Shown: in pieces, positions 20,899-29,414 of the stretch
Layout: each line of letters opens with the position of its first letter
Numbering within the stretch: the stretch's first letter is position 1
Assembly (NCBI RefSeq): GCF_017161425.1
Contig: NZ_CP071057.1
Location: forward strand, 3,287,501 to 3,351,500
DNA from: Marinicauda algicola
Lineage (GTDB): Bacteria; Pseudomonadota; Alphaproteobacteria; Caulobacterales; Maricaulaceae
Length of the DNA stretch: 64,000 nt
Direction: 5' to 3'
Made by a program: the position numbers and the translations under genes
The notes under the pieces: generated by a model
What the model was told of the DNA's origin: nothing
Database searches by the model: none
The model's input: the letters and a program-made list of their open reading frames with translations, nothing else

Positions 20899-21555
20899 CT
20901 ATTGCGCGCTCGGGCGAACGGCCAGCGCGGCGAGGTCGAAGGCCTGGCCGCCCTCGGGCGGCAGGATCACGATATGGTCGGGATCGGGGTCGGCCGCTTC
21001 GGGCACGGCGTAGGTGAAGACGGCCTTCTGCCAGTCCGTGGTCAGCACCATCTCCTGCCAGCCCGAATTCATGCCGGGGCCGGCGACCCAGGCGGCGCGG
21101 ATCGCGGGACGCGCGCCCTCGCCGATCTCCCCGGCGGCGCGCACGACGAGGGTGACGATCACGGTCTGGCCGGCATAGGCGGTCGTGCGGTCCGCGCTCA
21201 GCCGGTAGGAGAGTCCCAGGCCCGGATTGGCGAGGACCGCGTCGGGATCGGCCGAGCCGGACACCCGCAGATGGCCGGGATCGGCCTCCTCGATGACGGC
21301 CACGCTGATGCCGGCGCCCGAGGACAGGTCGCCCTGGGCGCGATAGGTGGTCGGCGCGATGATGAGGTCTGGCTCGGCGAGATCGAAGCGCTCGGCGAGC
21401 GCGGAGGCCGCCGGCGACATCGCGCTCGCGCCCTGCCCGCCCGTCCGGTCGCCGCCCTGATAGCCGGCCTCCTCGCCCACGCGATCGGCCTGCTCGCTGC
21501 AGGCGCCAAGGGCAAGGGGAAGGCTCGCCAGGAGTGCGGGGGCAAGGCGTGTCAT
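20899..21555 (-). CDS. Lipoprotein with C-terminal beta-sandwich-like domain, paralogue of its neighbour (B)
   Basis: A 218-residue protein with a lipoprotein signal (LASLPLALGACSE, Cys at 19). After a Gly/Ser-rich linker the chain is beta-rich, with SYRLSADRTTAYAGQTVIVTLVV, SGWQEMVLTTDWQKAVFTYAV and a Leu-Ala C terminus. The layout matches the lipoprotein 27 bases downstream, and the two are presumably one transcript. The family was not recognised. The region upstream is shared with the divergent TetR gene. Confidence 0.75.
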   Translation of the reverse strand: MTRLAPALLASLPLALGACSEQADRVGEEAGYQGGDRTGGQGASAMSPAASALAERFDLAEPDLIIAPTTYRAQGDLSSGAGISVAVIEEADPGHLRVSGSADPDAVLANPGLGLSYRLSADRTTAYAGQTVIVTLVVRAAGEIGEGARPAIRAAWVAGPGMNSGWQEMVLTTDWQKAVFTYAVPEAADPDPDHIVILPPEGGQAFDLAALAVRPSAQ

Positions 21556-21761
21556 GGATCAGGTCTCCGCGTCGCGGCTCGCATCGGTGCGTCTCGGTCT
21601 TCGAACGCGCCCCCGGCGAGCGCTGTTCCGGGACCGGCCCGAGTGGAATGACGACTCGCAGGCCGCTTCGAGCCCCTCGACCGGACGCGGAACCGGGACC
21701 GCCTGCCGGCAAGACCGGATTCCGCTTGCGTCGGAACTCTCTCTCGCCTATCCGTGTAAGA

Positions 21762-21780
21762 ATACGAATCGCATTCGGAT
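21762..21780. promoter_or_regulatory. Dyad operator candidate for the TetR-family gene
   Basis: ATACGAAT-CGC-ATTCGGAT is a near-perfect inverted repeat (7 of 8 positions) ending 5 bases before the TetR ATG. TetR proteins usually bind such 15-20 bp dyads in their own promoters, so autoregulation is likely. The surrounding AT-rich stretch probably holds the promoter, and the short distance suggests a leaderless or very short 5' end. Confidence 0.5.
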
Positions 21781-21785
21781 TTTAG

Positions 21786-22406
21786 ATGTCTACCGCCAAG
21801 CAGTCGCGCAGTCGCAAATCGGAGCAGCGGATTCTTGCCGCCGTGCGGCGCTTGCTGGTGAGTGGAGGTCTGGAAGGCATGACGGTCGCCGACATCGCTC
21901 GTGAAGCGGACGTGTCGGTGGGCGGTTTCTATGCCCGTTTTCCCAGCAAGGCTGCGGCGATTGTCCGTCTGTGCGACGAGAGTTTTCTCGACCGGTATGT
22001 GGAGCGGGCGGAAGCCCTTTTCCGTCTCGATCGCTGGCGGGGAGCGCACGCGGAACAGATTCTTCGCGCCTATCTCGAGTTGGCCGTCGAGACCTTTCGC
22101 GAAAACCGGATCTTGCTCGCCGAGGTGGCGCGCTGGAGCCGCGCCAGCTCCGATGAGCATTTCCGCCGCCGGGTTGCGGAGTTCGGCCGGCGTATCCATG
22201 CGATCATCCGACCGGTGCTGCTGCAGGCGAGAGGCATCAGCCATCCTGTCCCCGGGCGCGCGATCGATCTCGGAATGATCGGCGTGGCCGCGATCATCCG
22301 TGAGGTGATCCTGTTCGCAGACGAACGTCCTGACATCGATGTCGATGACGATGCTCTCGTGGATGAGATGCACGTCCTCTTCACCGGCTATCTCGCGGCC
22401 GGGTGA
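21786..22406 (+). CDS. TetR/AcrR family transcriptional regulator
   Basis: A 206-residue one-component repressor. The N-terminal helix-turn-helix is typical: QRILAAVRRLLVSGGLEGMTV, DIAREADVSVGGFYARFPSK (recognition helix near residues 38-56), AAIVRLCDES. The C-terminal ligand-binding helices are specific to this protein and give no ligand hint. There is no ribosome site before the ATG, in line with a leaderless message. It lies 24 bases upstream of a secreted alpha/beta hydrolase gene and probably controls it together with itself. Confidence 0.88.
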   Translation: MSTAKQSRSRKSEQRILAAVRRLLVSGGLEGMTVADIAREADVSVGGFYARFPSKAAAIVRLCDESFLDRYVERAEALFRLDRWRGAHAEQILRAYLELAVETFRENRILLAEVARWSRASSDEHFRRRVAEFGRRIHAIIRPVLLQARGISHPVPGRAIDLGMIGVAAIIREVILFADERPDIDVDDDALVDEMHVLFTGYLAAG

Positions 22407-22430
22407 GATTTCCTGAACGGAGACTGGGTG

Positions 22431-23831
22431 ATGAAGCCGAAGCTGATTTTCGTTTTGCTGGGCTGGTTGCTTGTGCTGTGCGCTCCCGCCCGCGCCGAAG
22501 CGCCGGAGTTGGCCCCGTGCGAGGCCGCCGGCGGTTCGTCCGCCCTTTGCGGCCTCTATCCGGTCTACGAAAACCGGGCGCAGCGGGTGGGACGGATGTT
22601 CGATCTCAATATCATGGTCCTGCCCGCCACCGAGGAGGCGACGAAGGCACCGGTCTTCTTCCTGACCGGCGGACCGGGCGAGGCGGCGACCGACGCCGGG
22701 GCTATGTTCCTCGGGGAGGACTGGAGCCTTGTTCGCCGCGAGCGCGACATCGTGCTGGTTGACCAGCGCGGGACGGGCCGCAGCAATCGGCTCGACTGTC
22801 CCGTGACGGAGCCGAATGCCGCCCTGCGCGCGCTCAACGTCTTCGAGATGCCCGACGGCTTCATCCATCGGTGTCTGGAGCAGCTCGCCGGGTCTGCCGA
22901 TGTCCGGCACTACACGACGCCTGTGGCGATGGACGATCTGGACGAGGTTCGCGCCGCGCTCGGTTATGACCGCATCGTCCTCTACGGTGCTTCCTACGGA
23001 ACGCGTGCGGCATTCGTCTACATGCGCCGCCACCCCCAAAGCGTGGAATCGGTCGTGCTCCGCGCGATCGCCCCGGTGAACATGCGTGCGGTGCTGCCGG
23101 CGGCGCGCCATGCCCAGAACGCCTTTGAGGGCCTGGTGCGGCGCTGCCGGGCCGAGGCCGAGTGCGCTGCCCGTCATGGCGATCTGGAGGCGGGACTGGA
23201 CGAAGTTCTGGCGCGGCTGGAGCGCGAGCCGGCCGCGATAGAGACGCTTCACCCATTCACCGGCGAAGCCGTCACGATCGTGCTGACCCGGGACATCTTT
23301 GCCGGGGCCCTCGCCTGGTTCATGGCCGCGCCGCAGGGCCAGGACCTCGTCGCGCCCGTGATCGCCGCGGCGCGCACGGGCGACTACGCCCCGTTTCTCG
23401 GCGCGGCACTGCCCATCGCCGTCGGGGCGACCGCGAACTGGAGTCTCGGCATGGCGCTCACGGTGATCTGCAATGAGGACATGCGCTTCGTCGATCCGCG
23501 CGAAATCGAGGTCGCGACGGCCGGCAGCTTCATGGGCGGCCAGCGCGTCCGCAACGGGCTCGAAGCCTGTTCCACCTGGCCGGATGCCGGGATCGGTCTC
23601 GACTATCTCGAGCCGGTGCGCTCGGACCTGCCGGTCCTGATGATATCCGGCGAGTACGACCCGATCGACGGGCTGGACCTGGCGCTCGACGCGGAGCGCT
23701 ATCTGACCGATGTCCGCCACATCATCATACCCGGCGGCACGCACCAGCCCCAGTTTCCAGGCTGTACCATGCGGGCGGTTCAAGACTTCCTCGGAGCCCC
23801 CGGCGAGGGTGTGGACGCCTGCCAACCCTGA
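22431..23831 (+). CDS. Secreted alpha/beta hydrolase (proline-iminopeptidase / TAP-like)
   Basis: A 466-residue protein with a Sec signal peptide (LIFVLLGWLLVLCAPARAEA). The hydrolase core has FFLTGGPGEAA (oxyanion HGGPG-like), VLVDQRGTGRSNRLDC, the nucleophile elbow YGASYGTRAA, and the late acid and His in LMISGEYDPIDGLD and IIIPGGTHQPQ. This fits the S33 family of peptidases and tripeptidyl aminopeptidase-like enzymes, acting in the periplasm on peptides or esters. Cys residues in the mature chain could form disulfides. The ATG at 22431 is preceded by CGGAGAC. Co-transcription with the TetR gene suggests induction by a small molecule. Confidence 0.88.
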   Translation: MKPKLIFVLLGWLLVLCAPARAEAPELAPCEAAGGSSALCGLYPVYENRAQRVGRMFDLNIMVLPATEEATKAPVFFLTGGPGEAATDAGAMFLGEDWSLVRRERDIVLVDQRGTGRSNRLDCPVTEPNAALRALNVFEMPDGFIHRCLEQLAGSADVRHYTTPVAMDDLDEVRAALGYDRIVLYGASYGTRAAFVYMRRHPQSVESVVLRAIAPVNMRAVLPAARHAQNAFEGLVRRCRAEAECAARHGDLEAGLDEVLARLEREPAAIETLHPFTGEAVTIVLTRDIFAGALAWFMAAPQGQDLVAPVIAAARTGDYAPFLGAALPIAVGATANWSLGMALTVICNEDMRFVDPREIEVATAGSFMGGQRVRNGLEACSTWPDAGIGLDYLEPVRSDLPVLMISGEYDPIDGLDLALDAERYLTDVRHIIIPGGTHQPQFPGCTMRAVQDFLGAPGEGVDACQP

Positions 23832-23849
23832 GCTAGGCCCGGGCGGGCG

Positions 23850-25031
23850 TCACACCCGCTCGGCCACGCCGAAGGCGATCAGGCGCTCGATCGCCTCGAT
23901 GCCGCGGTCCGGTCCGAGTGCGGCGAAGTCGTCCGCGCCGAGGACGTCGCCGGCGAGGAAGGCGTCCAGGGCCTGCTCGGCCGGCTTGTCGAACAGGATC
24001 TCCCCGCCCGGCGCCACCAGGGCAAGATGGCTCTCGTCGGCATCGGCGAGGCGCAGCTGGACGAGGGGGCGCCTGCGGATCCTGGTCTCCTGCGTCACCG
24101 GCCCGCCGGCGATCGCGCCCGCAAGGTCGGGCTGGCGGGTGCGCAGGAAGGTGTCGGCGAACAGGTCGGCGACCGCGTCGAGATCGGCGGTCTCGCGCGC
24201 GGCCTCGAGGGCTGCCTCGAACCGTTCGCGCAGCACCGAGCGGTCGAAATCGTCGCGGTGATGGCCCGGCGGCAGCGACCGGCGCAGCTCCGGCGCCTTC
24301 AGCGCGGCCTCCGAGACCGCCTCGAGCAGGAAGTCCGCCCAGGTCTTGACCAGTATCCCCGTGGTGATGTGCAGCGAGGGCGCGCCCGGTTCGCTGATCG
24401 CGTCGTGCATCATCCCGCGCGGCACGTAGAGCACGTCGCCCGGCTGCAGCACGAAATCCTCGCTGGGCTCGCCCGGGGCATACTGGCCCGGCGTGAAGCG
24501 CTCGCCGCGGAACGGCACGCCGGCCGGGCTGTCATAGAGCCGCCAGCGCTTGGTGCCCTCCACCTGGAGCACGAAGACGTCGTGGTTGTCGTAATGGGTC
24601 TCGAAACCCTGCGCGCTTGCCGGGGTGAGGTAGATGTTGGTCTGCACGTGGGCGGAGAAGATCGCTTCCAGCGAGCGGCAGTAGGCGGCCAGTGCTCGCA
24701 CGCGGCGGTGAAGTTGCGGCAGGATGATGGTCGCGCCCTGCTGGAATAGACGCGCGATAGCGCCCCGGTCGGCCTGTCCCTCGCGCAGATAGTCGCCGGG
24801 GCCGACCTTCGGCGCGGACCGCGCGAGGCTGATCTCGCCTTCGTAGAAGGGTTGGCGCGCGATGAGATCGTCGATCGCCGCGATCGAGATCAGCCCGGTG
24901 AAATCGCGGCCCCGCGCCTGCACCCTCAGCGGTGCGCGCTCGTAAGTCCCGGCGAGGAATCCGGCCGGGTCGGCCGTGCACAGCAGCTCCGCGAGCGCGG
25001 ACAGGTCGGCGCCGGAATGGGTTGGCGTCAT
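23850..25031 (-). CDS. JmjC/cupin-fold 2-oxoglutarate oxygenase (RoxA/YcfD-like)
   Basis: A 393-residue cytoplasmic protein with a JmjC-type double-stranded beta-helix. The iron triad is visible as H146-x-D148 in FETHYDNHDVFVLQVEG and H209 in YVPRGMMHDA; the 2-oxoglutarate region follows as KRWRLYD and SLHITTGI. After the cupin comes a helical and winged C-terminal part, the layout of ribosomal oxygenases such as E. coli YcfD, which hydroxylates an Arg of L16. No signal peptide is present. It starts 3 bases after the stop of the Tat repeat lipoprotein, so both are made from one message. The substrate is not known; the neighbour is a good candidate. Confidence 0.87.
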   Translation of the reverse strand: MTPTHSGADLSALAELLCTADPAGFLAGTYERAPLRVQARGRDFTGLISIAAIDDLIARQPFYEGEISLARSAPKVGPGDYLREGQADRGAIARLFQQGATIILPQLHRRVRALAAYCRSLEAIFSAHVQTNIYLTPASAQGFETHYDNHDVFVLQVEGTKRWRLYDSPAGVPFRGERFTPGQYAPGEPSEDFVLQPGDVLYVPRGMMHDAISEPGAPSLHITTGILVKTWADFLLEAVSEAALKAPELRRSLPPGHHRDDFDRSVLRERFEAALEAARETADLDAVADLFADTFLRTRQPDLAGAIAGGPVTQETRIRRRPLVQLRLADADESHLALVAPGGEILFDKPAEQALDAFLAGDVLGADDFAALGPDRGIEAIERLIAFGVAERV

Positions 25032-25034
25032 GAC

Positions 25035-25688
25035 CTAGCAGCGCCGTCCCTGGCCGATCGGGTCGGCATAGTTGCCGGTGTCGCTGTCGCTGCAGCTGCG
25101 CGGCCCGCGCCCGCCGCCCGGCGGGTCGGCATAGGCGCCGGTATCGCCGTCGGTATAGCCGGTTCCGCGGCAATGGCGGCCTTGGCCGGAGGGGTCGGCA
25201 TAGGTCCCGCTGTCGGCATCGCTGCAGCCGCTGCCGGTATAGCCGCGCCCGCCGCCCGGCGGGTCGGCATAGGCACCGGTATCGCCGTCGGTATAGCCGG
25301 TTCCGCGGCAATGGCGGCCTTGGCCGGAGGGGTCGGCATAGGTACCGCTGTCGGCATCGCTGCAGCCGCTGCCGGTATAGCCGCGCCCGCCGCCCGGCGG
25401 GTCGGCATAGGCGCCGGTATCGCCGTCGGTATAGCCGGTTCCGCGGCAATGGCGGCCCTGACCGGCGGGGTCGGCATAGGTGCCGGTGTCCCCGTCGGTG
25501 CAGCTGCGCCCGCCATAGCCGGCGCCGCGTCCGTAGCCGGGCGCGTCGGCATAGGGTCCCGAATCGCTATCGGTATAGCCGGTATAGCCCGGCCCGGTGG
25601 TGGCGCATCCACCGAGGCCGAGCAAGGTCGCACCGCCCGCTACGCGGGCCAGAAATGATCGCCGTGACAGCGAGCGCTTCTTGCTCAT
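25035..25688 (-). CDS. Tat-exported repeat lipoprotein with eight DxDxGxYADPxGxGR repeats
   Basis: A 217-residue protein. The N terminus SLSRRSFLARVAGG is a twin-arginine signal (Arg9-Arg10) ending in a lipobox LGLGGC (Cys28). The rest is almost all repeats: eight copies of [ST]DxD[ST]GxYADxxGxGR, most followed by a Cys (for example GQGRHC and GSGC). Two versions alternate. The Asp/Gly spacing resembles a calcium-binding loop. The ATG at 25688 is preceded by AGGGGGG. I do not recognise a named family. The JmjC oxygenase lies 3 bases downstream. Tat export means it folds, and could be modified, in the cytoplasm before export. Confidence 0.8.
   Translation of the reverse strand: MSKKRSLSRRSFLARVAGGATLLGLGGCATTGPGYTGYTDSDSGPYADAPGYGRGAGYGGRSCTDGDTGTYADPAGQGRHCRGTGYTDGDTGAYADPPGGGRGYTGSGCSDADSGTYADPSGQGRHCRGTGYTDGDTGAYADPPGGGRGYTGSGCSDADSGTYADPSGQGRHCRGTGYTDGDTGAYADPPGGGRGPRSCSDSDTGNYADPIGQGRRC
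25111..25500 (-). repeat. 138-bp tandem repeat inside the repeat lipoprotein gene
   Basis: The block beginning CCGCCGCCCGGCGGGTCGGC occurs at 25111, 25249 and 25387, exactly 138 bases apart, and TTCCGCGGCAATGGCGGCC recurs at 25163, 25301 and 25439. Each unit encodes one pair of 22-24-residue protein repeats. The near identity at DNA level means recent duplication or ongoing unequal exchange, so copy number may vary between strains. Confidence 0.9.
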
Positions 25689-25850
25689 CCTGTCCCCCCT
25701 TGGTTCGGCGTCCCTCGCGCGGATCGTCCGAATGCCATACATCGTACAGGGTTTTTTCGCGTGCGCCATCCCGCCGCGAGGAGAATCCGCTGCGCGTTTG
25801 GGTGAAGGCGAGGGCAGTCACGCCGGACGCGCCGCGCTATGCTCGCCCGC

Positions 25851-26348
25851 ATGAGCCTTGCGATTCGCATTCTCGGGATCGATCCCGGCCTCAACGCCAC
25901 CGGCTGGGGCGTCATCGAGCAGGCCGGCACCCGCCTGTCGGCCATCGCCTGGGGTGTCATCAAGGCGCCCGCGAAGGCGCCGATGGCCGAGCGCCTGCGC
26001 CACATCCACGACGCGGTCGAGGCGCTGATCGAGGCTCACGCTCCGGCCGAAGCCGCGGTGGAGGACCAGTTCGTTTCCGCCAATGCCGGCTCGGCGCTGA
26101 AGCTCGGCCAGGCCCGTGCGGCCGCGGTGCTCGCCCCGGCGCGAGCCGGGCTTCCCGTCGCCGAGTACGCGCCGCGCCTCGTGAAGAAGTCCGTGGTCGG
26201 CACCGGCGCGGCAGACAAGGGGCAGATCGCGGCGATGATCGCCGTCCTCCTGCCGGGGACGAAGGCCGAGGCCGATGCCGCCGACGCGCTCGCCATCGCC
26301 ATCTGCCACGCCCATCACCGCAGCGCACGTGCGAGGCTGGCCTCATGA
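25851..26348 (+). CDS. ruvC: Holliday junction endodeoxyribonuclease RuvC
   Basis: RuvC cuts Holliday junctions made during recombination and fork repair. The 165-residue protein has the first catalytic Asp in RILGIDPGLNATGWGV, the Glu in AAVEDQFVSANAGSALKLGQARA, and the final acidic pair in KAEADAADALAIAICHAH. It is the first gene of ruvC-ruvA-ruvB. The ATG at 25839 would add four residues; 25851 gives the usual N terminus. Its stop overlaps the ruvA start as ATGA. Confidence 0.95.
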   Translation: MSLAIRILGIDPGLNATGWGVIEQAGTRLSAIAWGVIKAPAKAPMAERLRHIHDAVEALIEAHAPAEAAVEDQFVSANAGSALKLGQARAAAVLAPARAGLPVAEYAPRLVKKSVVGTGAADKGQIAAMIAVLLPGTKAEADAADALAIAICHAHHRSARARLAS

Positions 26349-26986
26349 TCGGCAAGCTGAAAGGCATCGTCGACGCGATCGGCGAGGACGAGCTGGTCCT
26401 CGACGTCGCCGGGGTCGGCTATCTCGTCACCGCCGGCGCGAGAACCCTTGCAAGGCTGGAGCCGGGTGGCGAGGCGGTGCTGCACATCGAGACCTATGTG
26501 CGCGAGGACGTGTTCCGGCTCTACGGCTTTCTCGACGACATGGAGCGGGCCTGGTTCGTCCGCCTGCAGAGCGTGCAGGGAGTCGGGGCCAAGCATGCGC
26601 TGGCGATGCTCGACGCCGTCCCGGCCGGCGAGATCGAGAACGCGGCCGCGCTCGGCGATGCCTCCACCTTCGAGCGGGCCAAGGGCGTGGGCAAGAAGCT
26701 CGCCCAGCGCATCGCGGCGGAGCTGAAGGACAAGGCCCCGCCCACCGGGCGCCAGCTCGCCGGCCGTAGCCTTGCCGCCGTGGTGGGCACCGGCAAGCCC
26801 GCTTCCGCGGCGCCGGCCGAACCCTCCGCCGGCGCGGCGCGCGAAGGCGCGGTTTCCGCGCTCGTCAATCTCGGCTATGGCGAGAGCGAGGCTCGTCAGG
26901 CCGCCGCCGCGGCCGCCCGCACGCTGGGCGCGGAGGCGAATGAGGCCGCCCTCATCCGCACCGCCCTGAAGGAGCTGGCGCGATGA
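26345..26986 (+). CDS. ruvA: Holliday junction branch migration protein RuvA
   Basis: RuvA binds the four-way junction and loads RuvB. The 213-residue protein begins [15 protein letters not shown], has the OB-fold region through [13 protein letters not shown], the helix-hairpin-helix part [13 protein letters not shown] and [17 protein letters not shown], and a C-terminal RuvB-binding domain ([19 protein letters not shown]). Length is usual. It overlaps ruvC and ruvB by ATGA on both sides. Confidence 0.96.
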   Translation: MIGKLKGIVDAIGEDELVLDVAGVGYLVTAGARTLARLEPGGEAVLHIETYVREDVFRLYGFLDDMERAWFVRLQSVQGVGAKHALAMLDAVPAGEIENAAALGDASTFERAKGVGKKLAQRIAAELKDKAPPTGRQLAGRSLAAVVGTGKPASAAPAEPSAGAAREGAVSALVNLGYGESEARQAAAAAARTLGAEANEAALIRTALKELAR

Positions 26987-28017
26987 GCGAGGAGGAGACC
27001 CGCATCGTCTCGCCCGACCCGGCTGCCGGCGACACGCGCGACAAGGCGCTGCGCCCGCTGAGCTTCGACGAGTTCGTCGGCCAGCCCGCCGCCATCGCCA
27101 ACCTGAAGGTCTTCGTCGAGGCCGCCGCACGGCGCGGCGAGGCTCTAGACCATGTGCTCCTGTCCGGTCCGCCGGGCCTCGGCAAGACGACGCTCGCCCA
27201 GATCGTCGCGCGCGAACTCGGGGTGAATTTCCGTGCGACCTCCGGACCGGTCATCGCGCGGGCCGGCGATCTCGCGGCGATCCTGACCAATCTTGAAGAG
27301 CGCGACGTCCTGTTCATCGACGAGATCCACCGCCTGCTGCCGGCGGTGGAGGAGATCCTCTATCCGGCGATGGAGGATTTCTGCCTCGATCTCGTCATCG
27401 GGGAGGGGCCGAGCGCGCGCACCGTGCGCATCGACCTGCCGCCCTTCACCCTGGTCGGTGCGACGACGCGCGCGGGCCTGCTGGCAACCCCGCTGCGCGA
27501 CCGGTTCGGCGTGCCGGTGCGGCTGGAATTCTACGACGAGGCCGAGTTGGCCAGCATCGTCACGCGCGGGGCCGGCAAGCTCGGGGCCGCCATGGACGAG
27601 GCGGGTGCGCGCGAGATCGCCCGCCGGGCCCGCGGCACGCCGCGCGTCGCCGGGCGCCTCCTGCGCCGGGTGCGCGATTTCGCGGACGCGGAGGGGGCGA
27701 CGCTCATCGACCGCAAGGTCGCCGACCGGGCGCTCAAACGCCTGGAGGTCGACGAGATCGGCCTCGACAGCCTGGACCGGCGCTATCTGAAAATCCTCAT
27801 CGAGGGCTTTGCCGGCGGGCCGGCCGGCGTGGAGACTTTGGCCGCGGCCTGCGCGGAGGCGCGCGATGCGCTCGAGGAGGTCGTCGAGCCCTTCCTCATC
27901 CAGCAGGGCTTCATCCAGCGCACCCCGCGCGGGCGCATCGCCGCCCCGCGCGCCTGGCGGCACATGGGCCTGGAACCGCCGCGCAGCGCGCCCGACCTGT
28001 TCTCCGAGTCCAAGTAG
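26983..28017 (+). CDS. ruvB: Holliday junction branch migration ATPase RuvB
   Basis: RuvB is the hexameric motor of branch migration. The 344-residue chain has the RuvB opening [22 protein letters not shown], Walker [13 protein letters not shown], Walker [11 protein letters not shown], sensor [19 protein letters not shown] with the arginine finger, and the winged-helix end [16 protein letters not shown]. It closes the ruvCAB operon; cfa follows after a 123-base gap with no gene visible. Confidence 0.97.
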   Translation: MSEEETRIVSPDPAAGDTRDKALRPLSFDEFVGQPAAIANLKVFVEAAARRGEALDHVLLSGPPGLGKTTLAQIVARELGVNFRATSGPVIARAGDLAAILTNLEERDVLFIDEIHRLLPAVEEILYPAMEDFCLDLVIGEGPSARTVRIDLPPFTLVGATTRAGLLATPLRDRFGVPVRLEFYDEAELASIVTRGAGKLGAAMDEAGAREIARRARGTPRVAGRLLRRVRDFADAEGATLIDRKVADRALKRLEVDEIGLDSLDRRYLKILIEGFAGGPAGVETLAAACAEARDALEEVVEPFLIQQGFIQRTPRGRIAAPRAWRHMGLEPPRSAPDLFSESK

Positions 28018-28140
28018 ACATCGCGCCGCGCGATTCCCATATGCTGTCCAGTCAGGGCAGAGCCGGAAGCGCGTCAGGTCGCGGGAACGGTTGAAGGCGG
28101 CCGAGCGTTGCCTTCCGGGTTTGAAACCGGGAGCGCACCC

Positions 28141-29397
28141 ATGCTGTTAGCCACCCTTGCCCGCCGGGTCGTCCGGGAAGGCCGTCTTACGCTCATCGAT
28201 CACACGGGCCGCGAACATCGCATCGAGGGCGAGCGCGATGGTCCCCGGGCCACGCTGCGTTTCCATACGGCGAAGGCGGAGCGGGCGATGGTGCTCCAGC
28301 CCGAGCTTGCGCTCGGCGAGGGCTATATGGACGGCGTCATCACCCCGCAGGACTGCGACATCAGCGATGTCCTGCGCGTGCTGATGCGCAACATGAAGTA
28401 TCTTGACGGAAACGGCTTCCACCACCGCTTCATGCAAGGCCTGCGGTTTCTCAAGCGCCGCTTCGACCAGCACAACCCGGTCGGAAAGGCGCGCGACAAT
28501 GTCGCCCATCATTACGACCTGTCGAGCGAGCTCTACGCGCGCTTCCTCGATTCCGACCGCTTCTATTCCTGCGCCTACTTCCCGACCGGCAGGGAAACCC
28601 TTGAAGAGGCCCAGGCGGCCAAGGCGCGTCATCTCGCCGCGAAGCTGCGCCTGACGCCGAATGCGCGCGTGCTCGATATCGGTTGCGGCTGGGGGAGCCT
28701 GGCCATGCATCTCGTCCGGCTCGGCGCGCAGCGCGTGGACGGGGTCACGCTCTCCACCGAGCAGCACGCCTGGGCGAGCGCGTGGGCCAGGCGCGAGAAG
28801 CTGGAGCGCCAGGCCCGCTTCCACCTGCAGGACTATCGCGACGTGGAGAAGCGCTATGACCGCATCGTCTCGGTCGGCATGTTCGAGCATGTCGGGGTCG
28901 GCCATTACCGGGAGTATTTCGAGAAGGTCGCCGAGCTCCTGAAGGATGACGGCGTTGCCGTCATCCACTCGATCGGGCGCTCCGGCCCGCCGGGCACGAC
29001 CAACCCCTGGCTCGCGAAGTACATCTTCCCCGGCGGCTACATCCCGGCCCTCTCCGAGGTCCTGCCGGTGATCGAGAAGACGGGGCTCAAGGTCACCGAT
29101 GTGGAGGTCCTGCGCCTGCACTACGCCAAGACGCTCAATCACTGGCGGGCGCGCTTCCGGGCGCACTGGGACGAGATCGCCGAGCTCTACGACGAGCGCT
29201 TCTGCAGGATGTGGGACTTCTATCTCGCCGGCTCGGAGATGAGCTTCATCGAGGGCGAGATGATGGTGTTCCAGATCCAGCTGGCCAAGACCCATGCAGC
29301 CGTGCCGCTGACGCGCGACTACATCCACCGCTTCGAGAACGCTCATCCGCTGGAGCAGACGATGAGCGAGGACAAGGTGGAGCATCCGGCCGAATAG
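28141..29397 (+). CDS. cfa: Cyclopropane-fatty-acyl-phospholipid synthase family methyltransferase
   Basis: A 418-residue SAM-dependent enzyme that adds a methylene bridge to unsaturated membrane lipids. The N-terminal domain has the family pattern EGYMDGVITPQDCDI; a helix-rich linker leads to NVAHHYDLSSELYARFLDSD, YSCAYF and the SAM site VLDIGCGWGSLAMHL. GMFEHVGVGHYREYF and the C-terminal HYAKTLNHWRARF are also standard. I took the ATG at 28141, which has GGGAG before it. It sits between ruvB and ybgC. Confidence 0.93.
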   Translation: MLLATLARRVVREGRLTLIDHTGREHRIEGERDGPRATLRFHTAKAERAMVLQPELALGEGYMDGVITPQDCDISDVLRVLMRNMKYLDGNGFHHRFMQGLRFLKRRFDQHNPVGKARDNVAHHYDLSSELYARFLDSDRFYSCAYFPTGRETLEEAQAAKARHLAAKLRLTPNARVLDIGCGWGSLAMHLVRLGAQRVDGVTLSTEQHAWASAWARREKLERQARFHLQDYRDVEKRYDRIVSVGMFEHVGVGHYREYFEKVAELLKDDGVAVIHSIGRSGPPGTTNPWLAKYIFPGGYIPALSEVLPVIEKTGLKVTDVEVLRLHYAKTLNHWRARFRAHWDEIAELYDERFCRMWDFYLAGSEMSFIEGEMMVFQIQLAKTHAAVPLTRDYIHRFENAHPLEQTMSEDKVEHPAE

Positions 29398-29414
29398 CGC
29401 TAATCGCTGTGGCC

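Noticed and set aside
21552-23825. Minus-strand open reading of 757 codons opposite the TetR and hydrolase genes
   Set aside because: The plus strand shows a clear TetR domain and a hydrolase with catalytic motifs; the minus reading has none.
25111-25500. CRISPR-like regular repeats
   Set aside because: The 138-base units are continuous coding sequence with no spacers and belong to the repeat lipoprotein.
28018-28140. tRNA or small RNA between ruvB and cfa
   Set aside because: No cloverleaf or conserved tRNA arm was found; only a weak hairpin near the cfa ribosome site.
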